Shown piece by piece: positions 17,559 to 25,910 of a DNA stretch of 64,000 bases. The translations under genes were made by a program, and so were the position numbers. The notes below the pieces were generated by a model. That model made no database searches and was not told the origin of the DNA. It saw only the letters and a list, made by a program, of their open reading frames with translations. Position 1 is the stretch's first letter; every line of letters starts with the position of its first letter. The DNA lies in NCBI GenBank assembly GCA_041394885.1, contig JAWKHI010000006.1, positions 132,100-196,099 on the forward strand. The letters run 5' to 3'. This DNA is from DSOI01 sp041394885 (GTDB lineage: Bacteria > Acidobacteriota > Terriglobia > Bryobacterales > Bryobacteraceae).

Positions 17559-17723
17559 CATTCGCCCTCCGGCAAGGCTCACCATCGGCCGCCACCAACG
17601 GTCCCGGGACGAATCCGCCACATCGCTGGAATAGCATCGAGGACAGCACTGTCCTCGAGAGGCGCCGGCTCTGGATGGGGAGCGGGGTGACGCCGCCGTT
17701 TCGGTCGAATGGCTGGAAGACAT
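17517..17723 (-). CDS. Small zinc-ribbon protein
   Basis: A 68-residue product starts at an ATG preceded by GAGAGGA. A Ser/Thr/Arg-rich N-terminus is followed by CPRC (Cys27, Cys30) and, 27 residues later, CRQC (Cys58, Cys61) within RMLRCRQCYHRFLDW, the two knuckles of a zinc ribbon. The spacing and the ending resemble small zinc-ribbon proteins common in acidobacteria. The function is unknown; nucleic-acid or protein binding is possible. The coding frame is open further upstream, but that part runs antisense-frame through the esterase gene and lacks protein character. Confidence 0.6.
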   Translation of the reverse strand: MSSSHSTETAASPRSPSRAGASRGQCCPRCYSSDVADSSRDRWWRPMVSLAGGRMLRCRQCYHRFLDW

Positions 17724-17821
17724 AGTTCCTCTCTTTGGCTCGGGCAATCCGTAGAGCACTCTCGCCGCTGTCTCGTGATCGGGCGCGCCCGCGCCCAAAG
17801 CCCTTCTTTGACTAGAAGTGT

Positions 17822-17844
17822 GAGAGAGCCCACAAAACTCTCTC
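17822..17844 (-). terminator. Possible terminator hairpin after the esterase gene
   Basis: GAGAGAG and CTCTCTC form a 7-bp perfect stem with a 9-base A-rich loop, 8 bp past the stop codon of the minus-strand esterase gene. There is no clear U-run, so this is weak. Confidence 0.3.
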
Positions 17845-17851
17845 GGGGAAT

Positions 17852-18697
17852 TCAGCGCAGTTCGTGCTTCAGCCATTCGATCATCTTGCGCTTGTAGCCC
17901 TGCCACTCCGGGTTTTTCTCCCATCCGCCCACCCCGTGCGGGGCGCCCTCCACCGGATACACCTCGCAGCGGGCGCCGGCGGCGCGCATCTTGTCGCACA
18001 TCATCGGCGATTGTTCGAACGGTACGCCGGCGTCCTTGGTCCCATGAATGAATAAGAACGGCGGCATCCCACCGTGGACGTAATGGATGGGCGACGCTTC
18101 GGTGAGCTTGCGCTCCGCTTCGGCGTCGAGCTGCTCGATATGCAGCAACTGCTTCAGATTCTTCGACAGGCCGCGGTCCCGTTCGCGCTTGAGGAGGTCG
18201 TGTACGCCGTAAAAGTCCACCACCGCGCGAACCGAGGTCTTGCCGCGGCCGCGCGCACCCACGTAGGCGACAATGTGTCCGCCTGCCGATTCGCCCATCA
18301 GCGCCAGCCGCCGGGGGTCCACCTTGTACTTGCGGGCGTTCGCCTTCACCCACTCCACGGCGCGGAACACATCGTCGGTGCAGGCCGGGAACGGGTACTG
18401 CGGCGCGAGCCGGTAGTTCACCGTGAACCACGCGAATCCACTTTGCCGCAGCGGCTCAAACAGCGGCTTGACGTAGGTTTGCTTGTCGCCGGCTTCCCAT
18501 CCGCCTCCGTGCACGACGATCACGGCCGGGAACGGCCCCTTGCCTTCCGGGATCCAGGCATCCAGGGTCAGGCTCACCTCGCCGGCGCGGGCAAACTCGA
18601 TGTCGGTTTTCCACTCGGCTTCGGCATGCAGAACCGGGGGGACCAGGGCGAGCGCCAACAGGCTACCGATGGTCCCGAGGCTAGTTGCGGTCCGCAT
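17852..18697 (-). CDS. Exported alpha/beta-hydrolase (esterase/lipase, HSL-like)
   Basis: A 281-residue secreted esterase with a signal peptide (residues 1-25), the oxyanion motif HGGGW at 63-67, nucleophile Ser137 in GESAGG, and probable Asp222 (HGTKDAG) and His254 (GAPHGVG). This is the layout of BD-FAE/hormone-sensitive-lipase-like esterases acting on acylated carbohydrates or small esters. Its 5' end overlaps the 3' end of the upstream M28 peptidase gene by 17 bp, so the two are probably co-transcribed and translationally coupled. The exact substrate cannot be told. Confidence 0.87.
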   Translation of the reverse strand: MRTATSLGTIGSLLALALVPPVLHAEAEWKTDIEFARAGEVSLTLDAWIPEGKGPFPAVIVVHGGGWEAGDKQTYVKPLFEPLRQSGFAWFTVNYRLAPQYPFPACTDDVFRAVEWVKANARKYKVDPRRLALMGESAGGHIVAYVGARGRGKTSVRAVVDFYGVHDLLKRERDRGLSKNLKQLLHIEQLDAEAERKLTEASPIHYVHGGMPPFLFIHGTKDAGVPFEQSPMMCDKMRAAGARCEVYPVEGAPHGVGGWEKNPEWQGYKRKMIEWLKHELR

Positions 18698-20348
18698 CGG
18701 AGGTCTCCTCTTGCTTGGGGGCCGGACGTGCCTTGGGAAGCGGTTTGCGGGGCAACATCTGGTCCCGCGTGGCGGCGTGGTAGGCGAAGCCGGCGATGAT
18801 GGCCGCTGCCTGTTTCAGGTCGGCCTGCTGGACGTGGTCATAGACGTCCATGTTGGAGTGATGGGTTCTGGTCTCGTACTCGAGCGGATCCTGAATGAAC
18901 TGAAAGCCGGGCAACCCGACGGCGTCGAACGAGAGATGGTCTGTGCCTCGGGTGTCGCGTATGGTGACGGTGGTGGCGCCGAGATCGTGATAAGGCTTCA
19001 GCCAGGATTCGAAAATCGGCCGGCACATGTCGTTGCCCTGCAGGTAGACGCCGCGAATGCGTCCACTGCCGTTGTCGTAGTTGAAGTAGCCGGCCAGGCG
19101 CGCATGGGCGGAGGTGGGGTGCATCACTTCCGGATCGGCGAAGTGCTCCTTCACGTAAGCCTTGGAACCGAGCAGCCCGACTTCCTCGGCGCCCCAAAGA
19201 GCAATGCGAACCGTGCGCGGCAGCGGCTTGTCCAGGGATTTGAGCAGCCGCATCGCTTCCATCATCACGGCGCTGCCGGCGGCGTTGTCGGTGGCGCCGG
19301 TACCGCCATGCCAGGAATCGAAATGCGCGCCGAGCATCACAACTTCGTCTTTCTTCGAGCTGCCGGGCAGTTCGCCGATGACGTTGAACGAATCCGTGGA
19401 TCCGGTGTGGAACTCGGCCTTCACGTCCACGCGCACCTTCACCGGGATCTTCTGTTCGAGCAACCGGACGATACGGTTGTAGTGCTCCGGCGTGATGGCG
19501 ATCGACGGCGGAGGATCGGGGTACTTGCTGTTGTAGGATCCGGCCGCCGATGCGAACACGGTGCCGCCGTCGCCCCGGTAACCGGTGGAGACCGCCACCA
19601 GCGCTCCTTCCTGTTTCAAAAATTCGTTGAGCTTGCCGCGGAAACGGTCACGGCGCCGGCTGTCCGCGCTGGGGTCGGCCGGCTTGGGTGGAACGGGTCC
19701 AATTGGCTTGGGCTCGCCGGCCGGGCCGCGGCCGGCCGGAGGCGCGGCGGGTGAGGTCGCCTCCGCCTGAGCGCCCGGAATCTCAGCCTGCGCGCGCTCG
19801 GAGAGTTCGGCGTCGCTCAGCCGGCGGCCCTGTTCGTAGCGGATCACCGGAGTCGGGCGCGGTAGGTCGATCAGGACGATCTTTCCCTTGAGCTTGCCCT
19901 TGTACCGGGCGAAATCCTCGACGGCGCGCATAGGCGCAAGTATCGGCTCCGCCTCCACAGGCCCCTCGGTCCCGGGCGCCCAGGCCATGGGGAAACCGAT
20001 CAGGGTCTGATAGCCGGGCTCGATCAGATGGGCCTCGAACTTCGAGTACGACCAGCCGCGGCCGAACGGGCCCCACTTTTCGAGTTTCACGTTAGAGAGC
20101 CCATATTCCTTCAGACGGCTCACCGCCCATTCGCCAGCCTTGCGGAATCCGGGTGAATTGGTGACCCGCGGCCCGTGCACGTCTGTCAGGTAGAACATGT
20201 GTTCCATCACGCGCGAATGCTCGAACGATTCCGTGCGCAGGCGATGGACCATGTCGAGGTCGACCGGTTCGTCCCCGGCCGGAGTGGGGGCGGGGGGCGC
20301 CGCGGCGAGCAGGCAGGCGGCGAGTAGCAATCCCAACCTTGTTGTCAT
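18681..20348 (-). CDS. Exported M28-family zinc metallopeptidase
   Basis: A 555-residue protein starting at the ATG at 20348 with a signal peptide (TTRLGLLLAACLLAAAP). It contains a PA-type insert (PVEAEPILAP to KGKIVLIDLP), a Pro/Ala-rich linker, and a C-terminal M28 aminopeptidase domain. Zinc ligands are visible in AHFDSWHGGTGATDNAAG, the catalytic/ligand pair in WGAEEVG, and the later DTRGTDHLSFD and THHSNMDVY segments. It probably removes N-terminal residues from peptides in the periplasm. It is the first gene of a pair with the esterase and lies 34 bp from the divergent DtxR-family gene. Confidence 0.88.
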   Translation of the reverse strand: MTTRLGLLLAACLLAAAPPAPTPAGDEPVDLDMVHRLRTESFEHSRVMEHMFYLTDVHGPRVTNSPGFRKAGEWAVSRLKEYGLSNVKLEKWGPFGRGWSYSKFEAHLIEPGYQTLIGFPMAWAPGTEGPVEAEPILAPMRAVEDFARYKGKLKGKIVLIDLPRPTPVIRYEQGRRLSDAELSERAQAEIPGAQAEATSPAAPPAGRGPAGEPKPIGPVPPKPADPSADSRRRDRFRGKLNEFLKQEGALVAVSTGYRGDGGTVFASAAGSYNSKYPDPPPSIAITPEHYNRIVRLLEQKIPVKVRVDVKAEFHTGSTDSFNVIGELPGSSKKDEVVMLGAHFDSWHGGTGATDNAAGSAVMMEAMRLLKSLDKPLPRTVRIALWGAEEVGLLGSKAYVKEHFADPEVMHPTSAHARLAGYFNYDNGSGRIRGVYLQGNDMCRPIFESWLKPYHDLGATTVTIRDTRGTDHLSFDAVGLPGFQFIQDPLEYETRTHHSNMDVYDHVQQADLKQAAAIIAGFAYHAATRDQMLPRKPLPKARPAPKQEETSDADRN

Positions 20349-20382
20349 GTTGCTAAGACCTGAGGATATCAGAGCGATCGCC

Positions 20383-21078
20383 ATGAAGATACAATGGTCA
20401 GACGGCGTGAAAATTACGATCTCCAAGGAGAATTACCTCAAGGCGATTGCCGAAGCACACGCCGAAGGGGAAACCGTCATCGCCGCCACGCTGGCCCGCT
20501 GGCTCAACGTATCGCCCCCGGCCGTCACGATGGCCATACGCCGCCTGAAGCGCGACGGCTTCATCGAGGTGGACCAATCCGGGCACATCGAACTCACCGC
20601 CGACGGCAAGCGCATCGCGGAACGCATCCTGCATCGCCACCACCTGATCGAGCGGATGCTGGTGGAGATTTTCGGGATGGAATGGTTCAAAGTCCACGAC
20701 GAAGCCGAGCGGTTGGAGCACGCGGTGAGCGAGGACTTCGAACAATTGCTAATCCAGAAACTCGGCGCGGGGCAGCCGTGCGCGCATGGCAATCAGGCCG
20801 AGATTTCGACTCCGGGCGAACGCCGCAAACGCGGGTGGCAGACACTCGATCAGGTGCCGACGCCGAGTCGAGTCACCGTGGTGAGCGTCTACGAGCGGGA
20901 CCGCCAGTTGCTCGAGTATCTGGACGGGCTCTCGGTGCAACCGGGAGCGCAGTTGGACATCCTGGGCCGCAACTACGATGAAACGCTATCGTTGAAGGTG
21001 GACGGCAACCCGGTCCAGATCGGCGCGTCTGTGGCGGGGAAGATCTGGGTGAAGCGCGAACCGGCGGCGGGCGGCTGA
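20383..21078 (+). CDS. DtxR/MntR-family metal-dependent regulator
   Basis: The protein (about 231 residues) has an N-terminal winged helix (ISKENYLKAIAEAH, then ATLARWLNVSPPAVTMAIRRL), a dimerisation/metal-binding helical domain with LHRHHLIERMLVEIFGM and HDEAERLEHAVSEDFE, and a C-terminal FeoA/SH3-like domain (about 150-225). Such regulators use Fe(II) or Mn(II) to repress metal uptake genes. The start could be the ATG at 20383 or the GTG at 20407, where family members usually begin (KITISKENY). No transporter is adjacent. The operator was not identified. Confidence 0.87.
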   Translation: MKIQWSDGVKITISKENYLKAIAEAHAEGETVIAATLARWLNVSPPAVTMAIRRLKRDGFIEVDQSGHIELTADGKRIAERILHRHHLIERMLVEIFGMEWFKVHDEAERLEHAVSEDFEQLLIQKLGAGQPCAHGNQAEISTPGERRKRGWQTLDQVPTPSRVTVVSVYERDRQLLEYLDGLSVQPGAQLDILGRNYDETLSLKVDGNPVQIGASVAGKIWVKREPAAGG

Positions 21079-21080
21079 AC

Positions 21081-22439
21081 CTACTTCAATTCGATGCGGA
21101 TCAGTTCCAGAGGCAGCGGCGTCTCGTTGTACCTTGCCGGCGCCCCCGCGCGGAGGGCGGCCGTAGCGCCGGTGCCCAGCGTGACATCCAGCGCGTTACC
21201 TTGGCTCGGCGGGCAATTGGCGCGCGAGGGGCAGGAGAGCCGTAGGACGCTAAAAGCGGTGTTCTCGAAAAGCACGTGGCGGGTCTTGCTGTCGGTGGCG
21301 ACGGTGACGGGCTCGAAGGTCTTTTCTGATTCCGGCTTTTCCGCGAGTTTTCCATTCAATTCCACACGAAGGTAGTGCGCGGGGCCGGTTGTGGTGTCGG
21401 GCACGGAGGGGGAGACGCGCACCGCGCCATCGAGGCCGGCGTAGACGACGGCGCTCGCCTTGGGATGGTCGCCCGGCGAGAGGTTTTCGTTGGGGCCGAG
21501 GCGTATGCGGACGGCGCGGAAAGACTGCGACTCGAGCTCGATCTTGAAACTCTCGACCGGTTCGAGCGCGGGGTCGCCGGAGATCGCGAGGCCGGGCCGG
21601 GAAGTGCGGAGCGACGCGAACCCTTTGGCGGTAACGGCGGTGTCTTTGAGATCCACCCAACGCAACGCCGGCAAGGCGGCGAGGTACTGCGCGGCTTCGT
21701 CATTCACCCGATTGGCCCCGTAAAGATTGAGGCGCTCGAGATGCTTCAGTGCGCTCAGGCGCTGGATGCCCTTGGAGGAGACCTGCGATCCGGCGAGGTT
21801 CAGCTCACGCAGTTCTGTGAGGGTCAGGATGGGATCGAGGCCGACGTCGGTGAAGGCGACGTACCAGAGACCGGAATCGGTGCGCTGCCGGCCCGCGATA
21901 TCGAGCCGGGTGAGGTGAGGCAGTGCGCGCAGGACTTCGAGGCCGATCTCAGTCATCTTGTTGCCGCCGAAAGCGAGCTCGCGGAGGTTGGGGAGTTTGG
22001 GCAAGTGCTGGAGGCCGGAGTCCGTGACCTCGGCGTATCCGATGTCCAGCGCGACGATGGATTCCTTGCCGGCAAGGAGAGCAAGGGTGTTGTCGGTGAC
22101 CTTGGTGCCGCGGAGGTTGAGGCGTTCGATGTGCTTCCAGTTACGCATGGCAGCCAAGCCCTCATCGGTGACGAGTTCGGCGAAGAAAAGATTCAGCTCG
22201 CGAACGTTGGGCAGGTCTTTCAAACGAAGCAATCCGAGGTCCGTGACGCGGGACAGCGAAAGGTCGATCTTTTCCAGTGTGGGAACCGAGGCAAGGAGAT
22301 CGAGATCGGCGTCGGTGACCCAGGCTCCGCGGAGGTTGACGGCGGAAACCTTTCCATCGGAATTCGTTTCCACGCGTCCGCCGAGACCGGAGACCCAGTC
22401 GAGGTTGGCGGCGAGAAAAAGGGCAAGGATGAGATTCAT
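21081..22439 (-). CDS. Leucine-rich repeat protein, secreted, with C-terminal beta domain
   Basis: A 452-residue protein with a short signal (NLILALFLAAN), a WVSGLGGRV module followed by about ten 23-24-residue leucine-rich repeats of the pattern L-x-x-L-x-x-L-x-x-L-x-L-x-x-T-x-V-T-D, and a C-terminal domain of about 165 residues without repeats. The repeat type is that of planctomycete and acidobacterial ribonuclease-inhibitor-like LRR proteins. Its ATG lies one base after the stop of the upstream LRR gene, so they are coupled. It probably binds proteins at the cell surface; partners are unknown. Confidence 0.82.
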   Translation of the reverse strand: MNLILALFLAANLDWVSGLGGRVETNSDGKVSAVNLRGAWVTDADLDLLASVPTLEKIDLSLSRVTDLGLLRLKDLPNVRELNLFFAELVTDEGLAAMRNWKHIERLNLRGTKVTDNTLALLAGKESIVALDIGYAEVTDSGLQHLPKLPNLRELAFGGNKMTEIGLEVLRALPHLTRLDIAGRQRTDSGLWYVAFTDVGLDPILTLTELRELNLAGSQVSSKGIQRLSALKHLERLNLYGANRVNDEAAQYLAALPALRWVDLKDTAVTAKGFASLRTSRPGLAISGDPALEPVESFKIELESQSFRAVRIRLGPNENLSPGDHPKASAVVYAGLDGAVRVSPSVPDTTTGPAHYLRVELNGKLAEKPESEKTFEPVTVATDSKTRHVLFENTAFSVLRLSCPSRANCPPSQGNALDVTLGTGATAALRAGAPARYNETPLPLELIRIELK

Positions 22440-22440
22440 A

Positions 22441-24414
22441 TCAGGAGCCTCTCCGGTTGGGCAGGGAGGATTCGCGGTCAAACACGATGGTGCAATCGGG
22501 CAGGGCCTTCTGGAGCTTCTGCTGCGCGTCTTCGGAAACGAGGGTGTGGTAGAGATTGAGGCGGCGTAGGCGCGGCATCGCGGCGAGTTGTTGGGCCCCC
22601 TTGTCGGTGATCAGCGCCGTGTCGAGGTAGAGCTCTTCGAGTTTCGGCATGGCGGCGAGCCGGTCCAGCAAGGCCTCGGTGAGCCCGGTGTAGTTGAGAT
22701 TGAGGGCCGCGAGGTTGGGAAGAACGGTTATTTTTTCGATGCCTTTGTCGGTGATCTTGGTGCGGGCGAGTTGGAGCCGTTCGAGGCCGGCGAGCTTGGC
22801 GAGGTGCGGGAGACCGGCGTCGGTGAAGCGGCCGTAGCTGACGTTGAGGTCCCTGAGGCCGGTGAGCTTGGACAGATTTTCGAGCCCGGCGTCATAGATG
22901 TCGTTGCTCGAAACGTCGAGCGAGCGAAGGGCGTCGAGCCCGGCGAGATGGGCAAGGCCAGCGTCGGTGATGTCAGAATAGCTCAGGCGGAGCGTGGTGA
23001 GCGATTTCAGCTTGCCGATGACTTCGGCGCCATCGTCGCGAATGGGGCAGCCGGCGACTTCGAGCTCAGTGAGGGCGGGGAAGGTTTCGAGGCCTGGTCC
23101 GCGGACGCCGGAGCCATTGAGGTACAGCCGCCGGAGACCGGTAAGGGGCGCGAGTTGGCGAAGGCCGCTGCCGGTGACGGTGGTGTGGCTGAGGTCGAGT
23201 TCCTCGAGCGCGGTGAGCGAGGCAAGCGCGCGGAGACCCACATCGCCGGTTTCGGTGGCCGACAGGTCTAGGCGTTTCAGCGCCGAGAGCCCGCCGAGAT
23301 TGCCGAGATGGGCGTCGTTGACCGCGGTGCGGGCGAGCGACAAGTCGACGATTCTTCCGCCTTCGAGCAGCGCCTGGCCGCCGAGCGCCCGCGCCCATTC
23401 CGCGATCGATTCGTCGTCGCGACCCCGCAGCGTGATCTGCTTTCCTGCGGGCGGCGGCGAGGAATCGAGGAAGGCGATCTTGCAATGGGGCAGCGCGGCG
23501 CGGAGACCCTCGACGCCGGAGCGGGTGACGCGGGAATAGCGCAAATCGAGGTTGGTCAGATTCTTCAATCGCTTCAACTTCTCCAGGCCGGCGTTGGTTA
23601 CCTTGCTCCGGTAGAGGTTGAGTTCGGTGAGGGCCGTCATCGCGGACAGATGGTCCAGGCCTTCATCGGAAACGGCTGCGCCGAGGAGGTTGAGCCGCGT
23701 GAGTTTGGTGAGGTGAGCGAGGGAGGGAAGTCCGGCGTCGGTGATCCGGCAGCCGTACAGGTCGAGCTCGGTCAGATTGGCGATGGGTTCCAAATGGACG
23801 AGGCCGGCGTCGGTGACGAGAGTGTCCTTGGCGATCAATCGCTCGAGGTGAGCCATACCGGCGACGGACTTCATCCCGTCGTCATTGAACTGGGTGTAGC
23901 TCAGATCGATGGAGCGAAGGTTGACGAGCGGCGCGAGAGTGACGCCTTTGACGCGGGACTGGGCGAGACGAATTTCGCGCAACTGTTTGAGCGGTGCGAT
24001 GAGGGCGATGCCTTTATCCTGGATATTGATGTTGGTGAGGAAGTGAACGCTGATGTGGAGCCGTTCCAGCTTCTTCAAACCGGACAGATATTCGAAAGCC
24101 TCGTTGGAATCGCGGCGGGAGCCAGCGCCTTCGTTCCACATGGGCGCGGGGAGGAAAAGTTCACGCAGTTGATCGAGGTGGCGGATGCGGCGCAGGTCGT
24201 CGGGAGTGATGAGGGTTCCGGTGAAGTCGGCGACAGCGATGCGGAAATCCTCTTTGGGCAGCTTGTCGATTTCGCGAATGGGTCCGGAGCCCGAAGCGGC
24301 GCTCTCGACCGGGATGACGCCGCCTCCGTGACGGACGATCCACTCGGCGATGGCGCGGTCCGATTGCTGCGCGAAACTGGCCAGGCAGAACAGGAAGGCG
24401 AGGGTGAAGCGCAT
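22441..24414 (-). CDS. Leucine-rich repeat protein with two LRR blocks
   Basis: A 657-residue secreted protein: signal peptide (RFTLAFLFCLASFA), then two LRR arrays. Each begins with a short tryptophan-glycine module: AIAEWIVRHGGG near residue 23, and SIAEWARALGG near residue 341. The arrays contain about eleven and twelve repeats such as LTELDLYGCRITDAGLPSLA. The second module and array look like an internal duplication of the first. It sits between a frameshifted enolase-superfamily gene (ten bases upstream) and the second LRR gene. The function is unknown beyond probable protein binding. Confidence 0.85.
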   Translation of the reverse strand: MRFTLAFLFCLASFAQQSDRAIAEWIVRHGGGVIPVESAASGSGPIREIDKLPKEDFRIAVADFTGTLITPDDLRRIRHLDQLRELFLPAPMWNEGAGSRRDSNEAFEYLSGLKKLERLHISVHFLTNINIQDKGIALIAPLKQLREIRLAQSRVKGVTLAPLVNLRSIDLSYTQFNDDGMKSVAGMAHLERLIAKDTLVTDAGLVHLEPIANLTELDLYGCRITDAGLPSLAHLTKLTRLNLLGAAVSDEGLDHLSAMTALTELNLYRSKVTNAGLEKLKRLKNLTNLDLRYSRVTRSGVEGLRAALPHCKIAFLDSSPPPAGKQITLRGRDDESIAEWARALGGQALLEGGRIVDLSLARTAVNDAHLGNLGGLSALKRLDLSATETGDVGLRALASLTALEELDLSHTTVTGSGLRQLAPLTGLRRLYLNGSGVRGPGLETFPALTELEVAGCPIRDDGAEVIGKLKSLTTLRLSYSDITDAGLAHLAGLDALRSLDVSSNDIYDAGLENLSKLTGLRDLNVSYGRFTDAGLPHLAKLAGLERLQLARTKITDKGIEKITVLPNLAALNLNYTGLTEALLDRLAAMPKLEELYLDTALITDKGAQQLAAMPRLRRLNLYHTLVSEDAQQKLQKALPDCTIVFDRESSLPNRRGS

Positions 24415-24424
24415 GCGGTGTCTC

Positions 24425-25656
24425 CTAATGATCCGCGATGGCGCCGTCAGCGAACCGGTATTTGGAGCGCGTGACGGGTTGATAGGGGTGTTGGGCGGCG
24501 ACCTTCTCGTCGAGGTCGACGCCGAGACCGGGGCGGTCAGGGAGTTCGGCGAAACCCTTGCTGACGCGGACCGCGCCGCCCTGAAACAGATCCTGCACCC
24601 AGGGCAGCCGGGAGGGGTTGAATTCCTGGATGGTGGAAGCCGGCGTTGTCGCGTCCACGTGGAACGACGCGAGAGTGGAGACTTCGCTCTGCGGGTTGTG
24701 AGGCGCCATTTCGACGCGATAGGTTTCCGCGATCACTCCGATCTTCTTCATTTCGAGAATACCGCCGGCGTGGCAGACATCAGGCTGTACGAAGTCCACG
24801 AGGTGGCGCGAGCAAAATTCGGAGAAGCCGTATTTGGTGAAAGACCGCTCGCCGGTGGCAAGAGGAACTTTGGTTTTGGAGCGGAGGTGTGCGAGTTCAC
24901 CGAGGTCTTCGAGTTGGGTCGGTTCCTCGACGAATAGCGGCCGCAGCTCTTCGATGCGTGTGCAGAAATCGACGGCCATGGTGGTGGTGAGTTTGCCGTG
25001 CGCGTCGATACAGATGTCGAAGTCTTCGCCGACTGCTTTGCGAACTTCCGCGAGGCGAGTGGCGCCTTCCCGAACGGCGAAGGAAGGAATCACGAGATCG
25101 TTGTCGACCCGGATGAAACCGCTTTTGGCGGCGGTGTAGCCCTGCTGTTTCGCCTCGAGGAAGGCGTCCACCGTGGAGCCGACGTCTTTGTAGAGCCGGA
25201 TGCGATTGCGGGCCTTGCCCCCGAGCAGTTGATAGATCGGAACGCCGAGGGCTTTACCGAGGATATCCCAGAGTGCGATTTCGATGGCGGAAATCGCGGA
25301 GTTGAGGATGGGACCGCCACGCCAGCGGGGCCAGCGGAACATTGCCTGCCAGTGCATTTCGATGTCGGTAGGGTCCAGCCCGATGAGGTAGCGCTCCTGT
25401 TCGAGGATGGCTTCGCGAAGCGTCGCTTCCTTGCTGGTAATGGAGCCTTCGCCGAGGCCGGTGGCCCCTGGTTGGTGTAGACCTTGCAGAAGGCCAGAAA
25501 GTTGACGGAGCCGAGGTGGACGACGAACCTTGATACCGGTGACTTTGAGGTTGAGCGATTTGGCCTTTTCGGTGGCGGCGCGGAGGTGGGAGAGCCACGG
25601 GGCGGCGAATGCGCCGGCGCGGACTGGAGGAAACGGCGTCGGTGAATGCGCGTCAT
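24425..25656 (-). pseudogene. Mandelate racemase/enolase-superfamily gene, frameshifted
   Basis: The intact C-terminal three quarters show the barrel residues of the mandelate-racemase/galactonate-dehydratase group: Lys in TAAKSGF, metal ligands in CIDAHGK, VEEP and ATGERS, and the catalytic His in MAPHNPQSEVS. Upstream the reading frame must shift three times to recover the family N-terminus: a Tat-like leader (RIHRRRFLQ) to AFAAPWLSHLRAATEKAKS near 25620, then LKVTGIK to FVVHLGSVNF near 25530, then VYTNQG to ATGLGEGSIT near 25465, where a run of G is one base short. The enzyme probably dehydrates or racemises a sugar acid. Whether the indels are real or sequencing error is open. Confidence 0.75.
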
Positions 25657-25707
25657 GCTTGTTTCGAGGATATCGTATGCGGGGCGAATCGGGTTTGTTC
25701 CGCGGTT

Positions 25708-25870
25708 ATGGCCGGCGACCAGTTCGACAATGCGGGACGGAATCTGATTACCGGACCGCCGACTTTCAACTTCGACTTCTCCTTGAACCGGAACTTCTAT
25801 CTTCCCTGGGAAGGTCCTCTGTTCAGCTCCGCTTCGAGTCATTCAACTTCACCGATGAATTCCCTTCCCG
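25708..25870 (+). pseudogene. C-terminal scrap of an Oar-like TonB receptor
   Basis: The plus strand reads GNAGRNLITGP-like residues (DNAGRNLITGPPTFNFDFSL, then NRNFYLPWEG) and, after a one-base frame change, SSVQLRFESFNFTDEF. This is the near-terminal signature of the large TonB receptors with a carboxypeptidase-regulatory domain, as also seen in this window at 32.9, 50.4 and 53.9 kb. Everything upstream of it is missing and the true C-terminus is absent. It is a relic in the gap between the terminase-like and enolase-superfamily genes. Confidence 0.55.
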
Positions 25871-25910
25871 TCACAGCACCTGCTCGAGCATGGGCATTCG
25901 CAAGGCGGGG

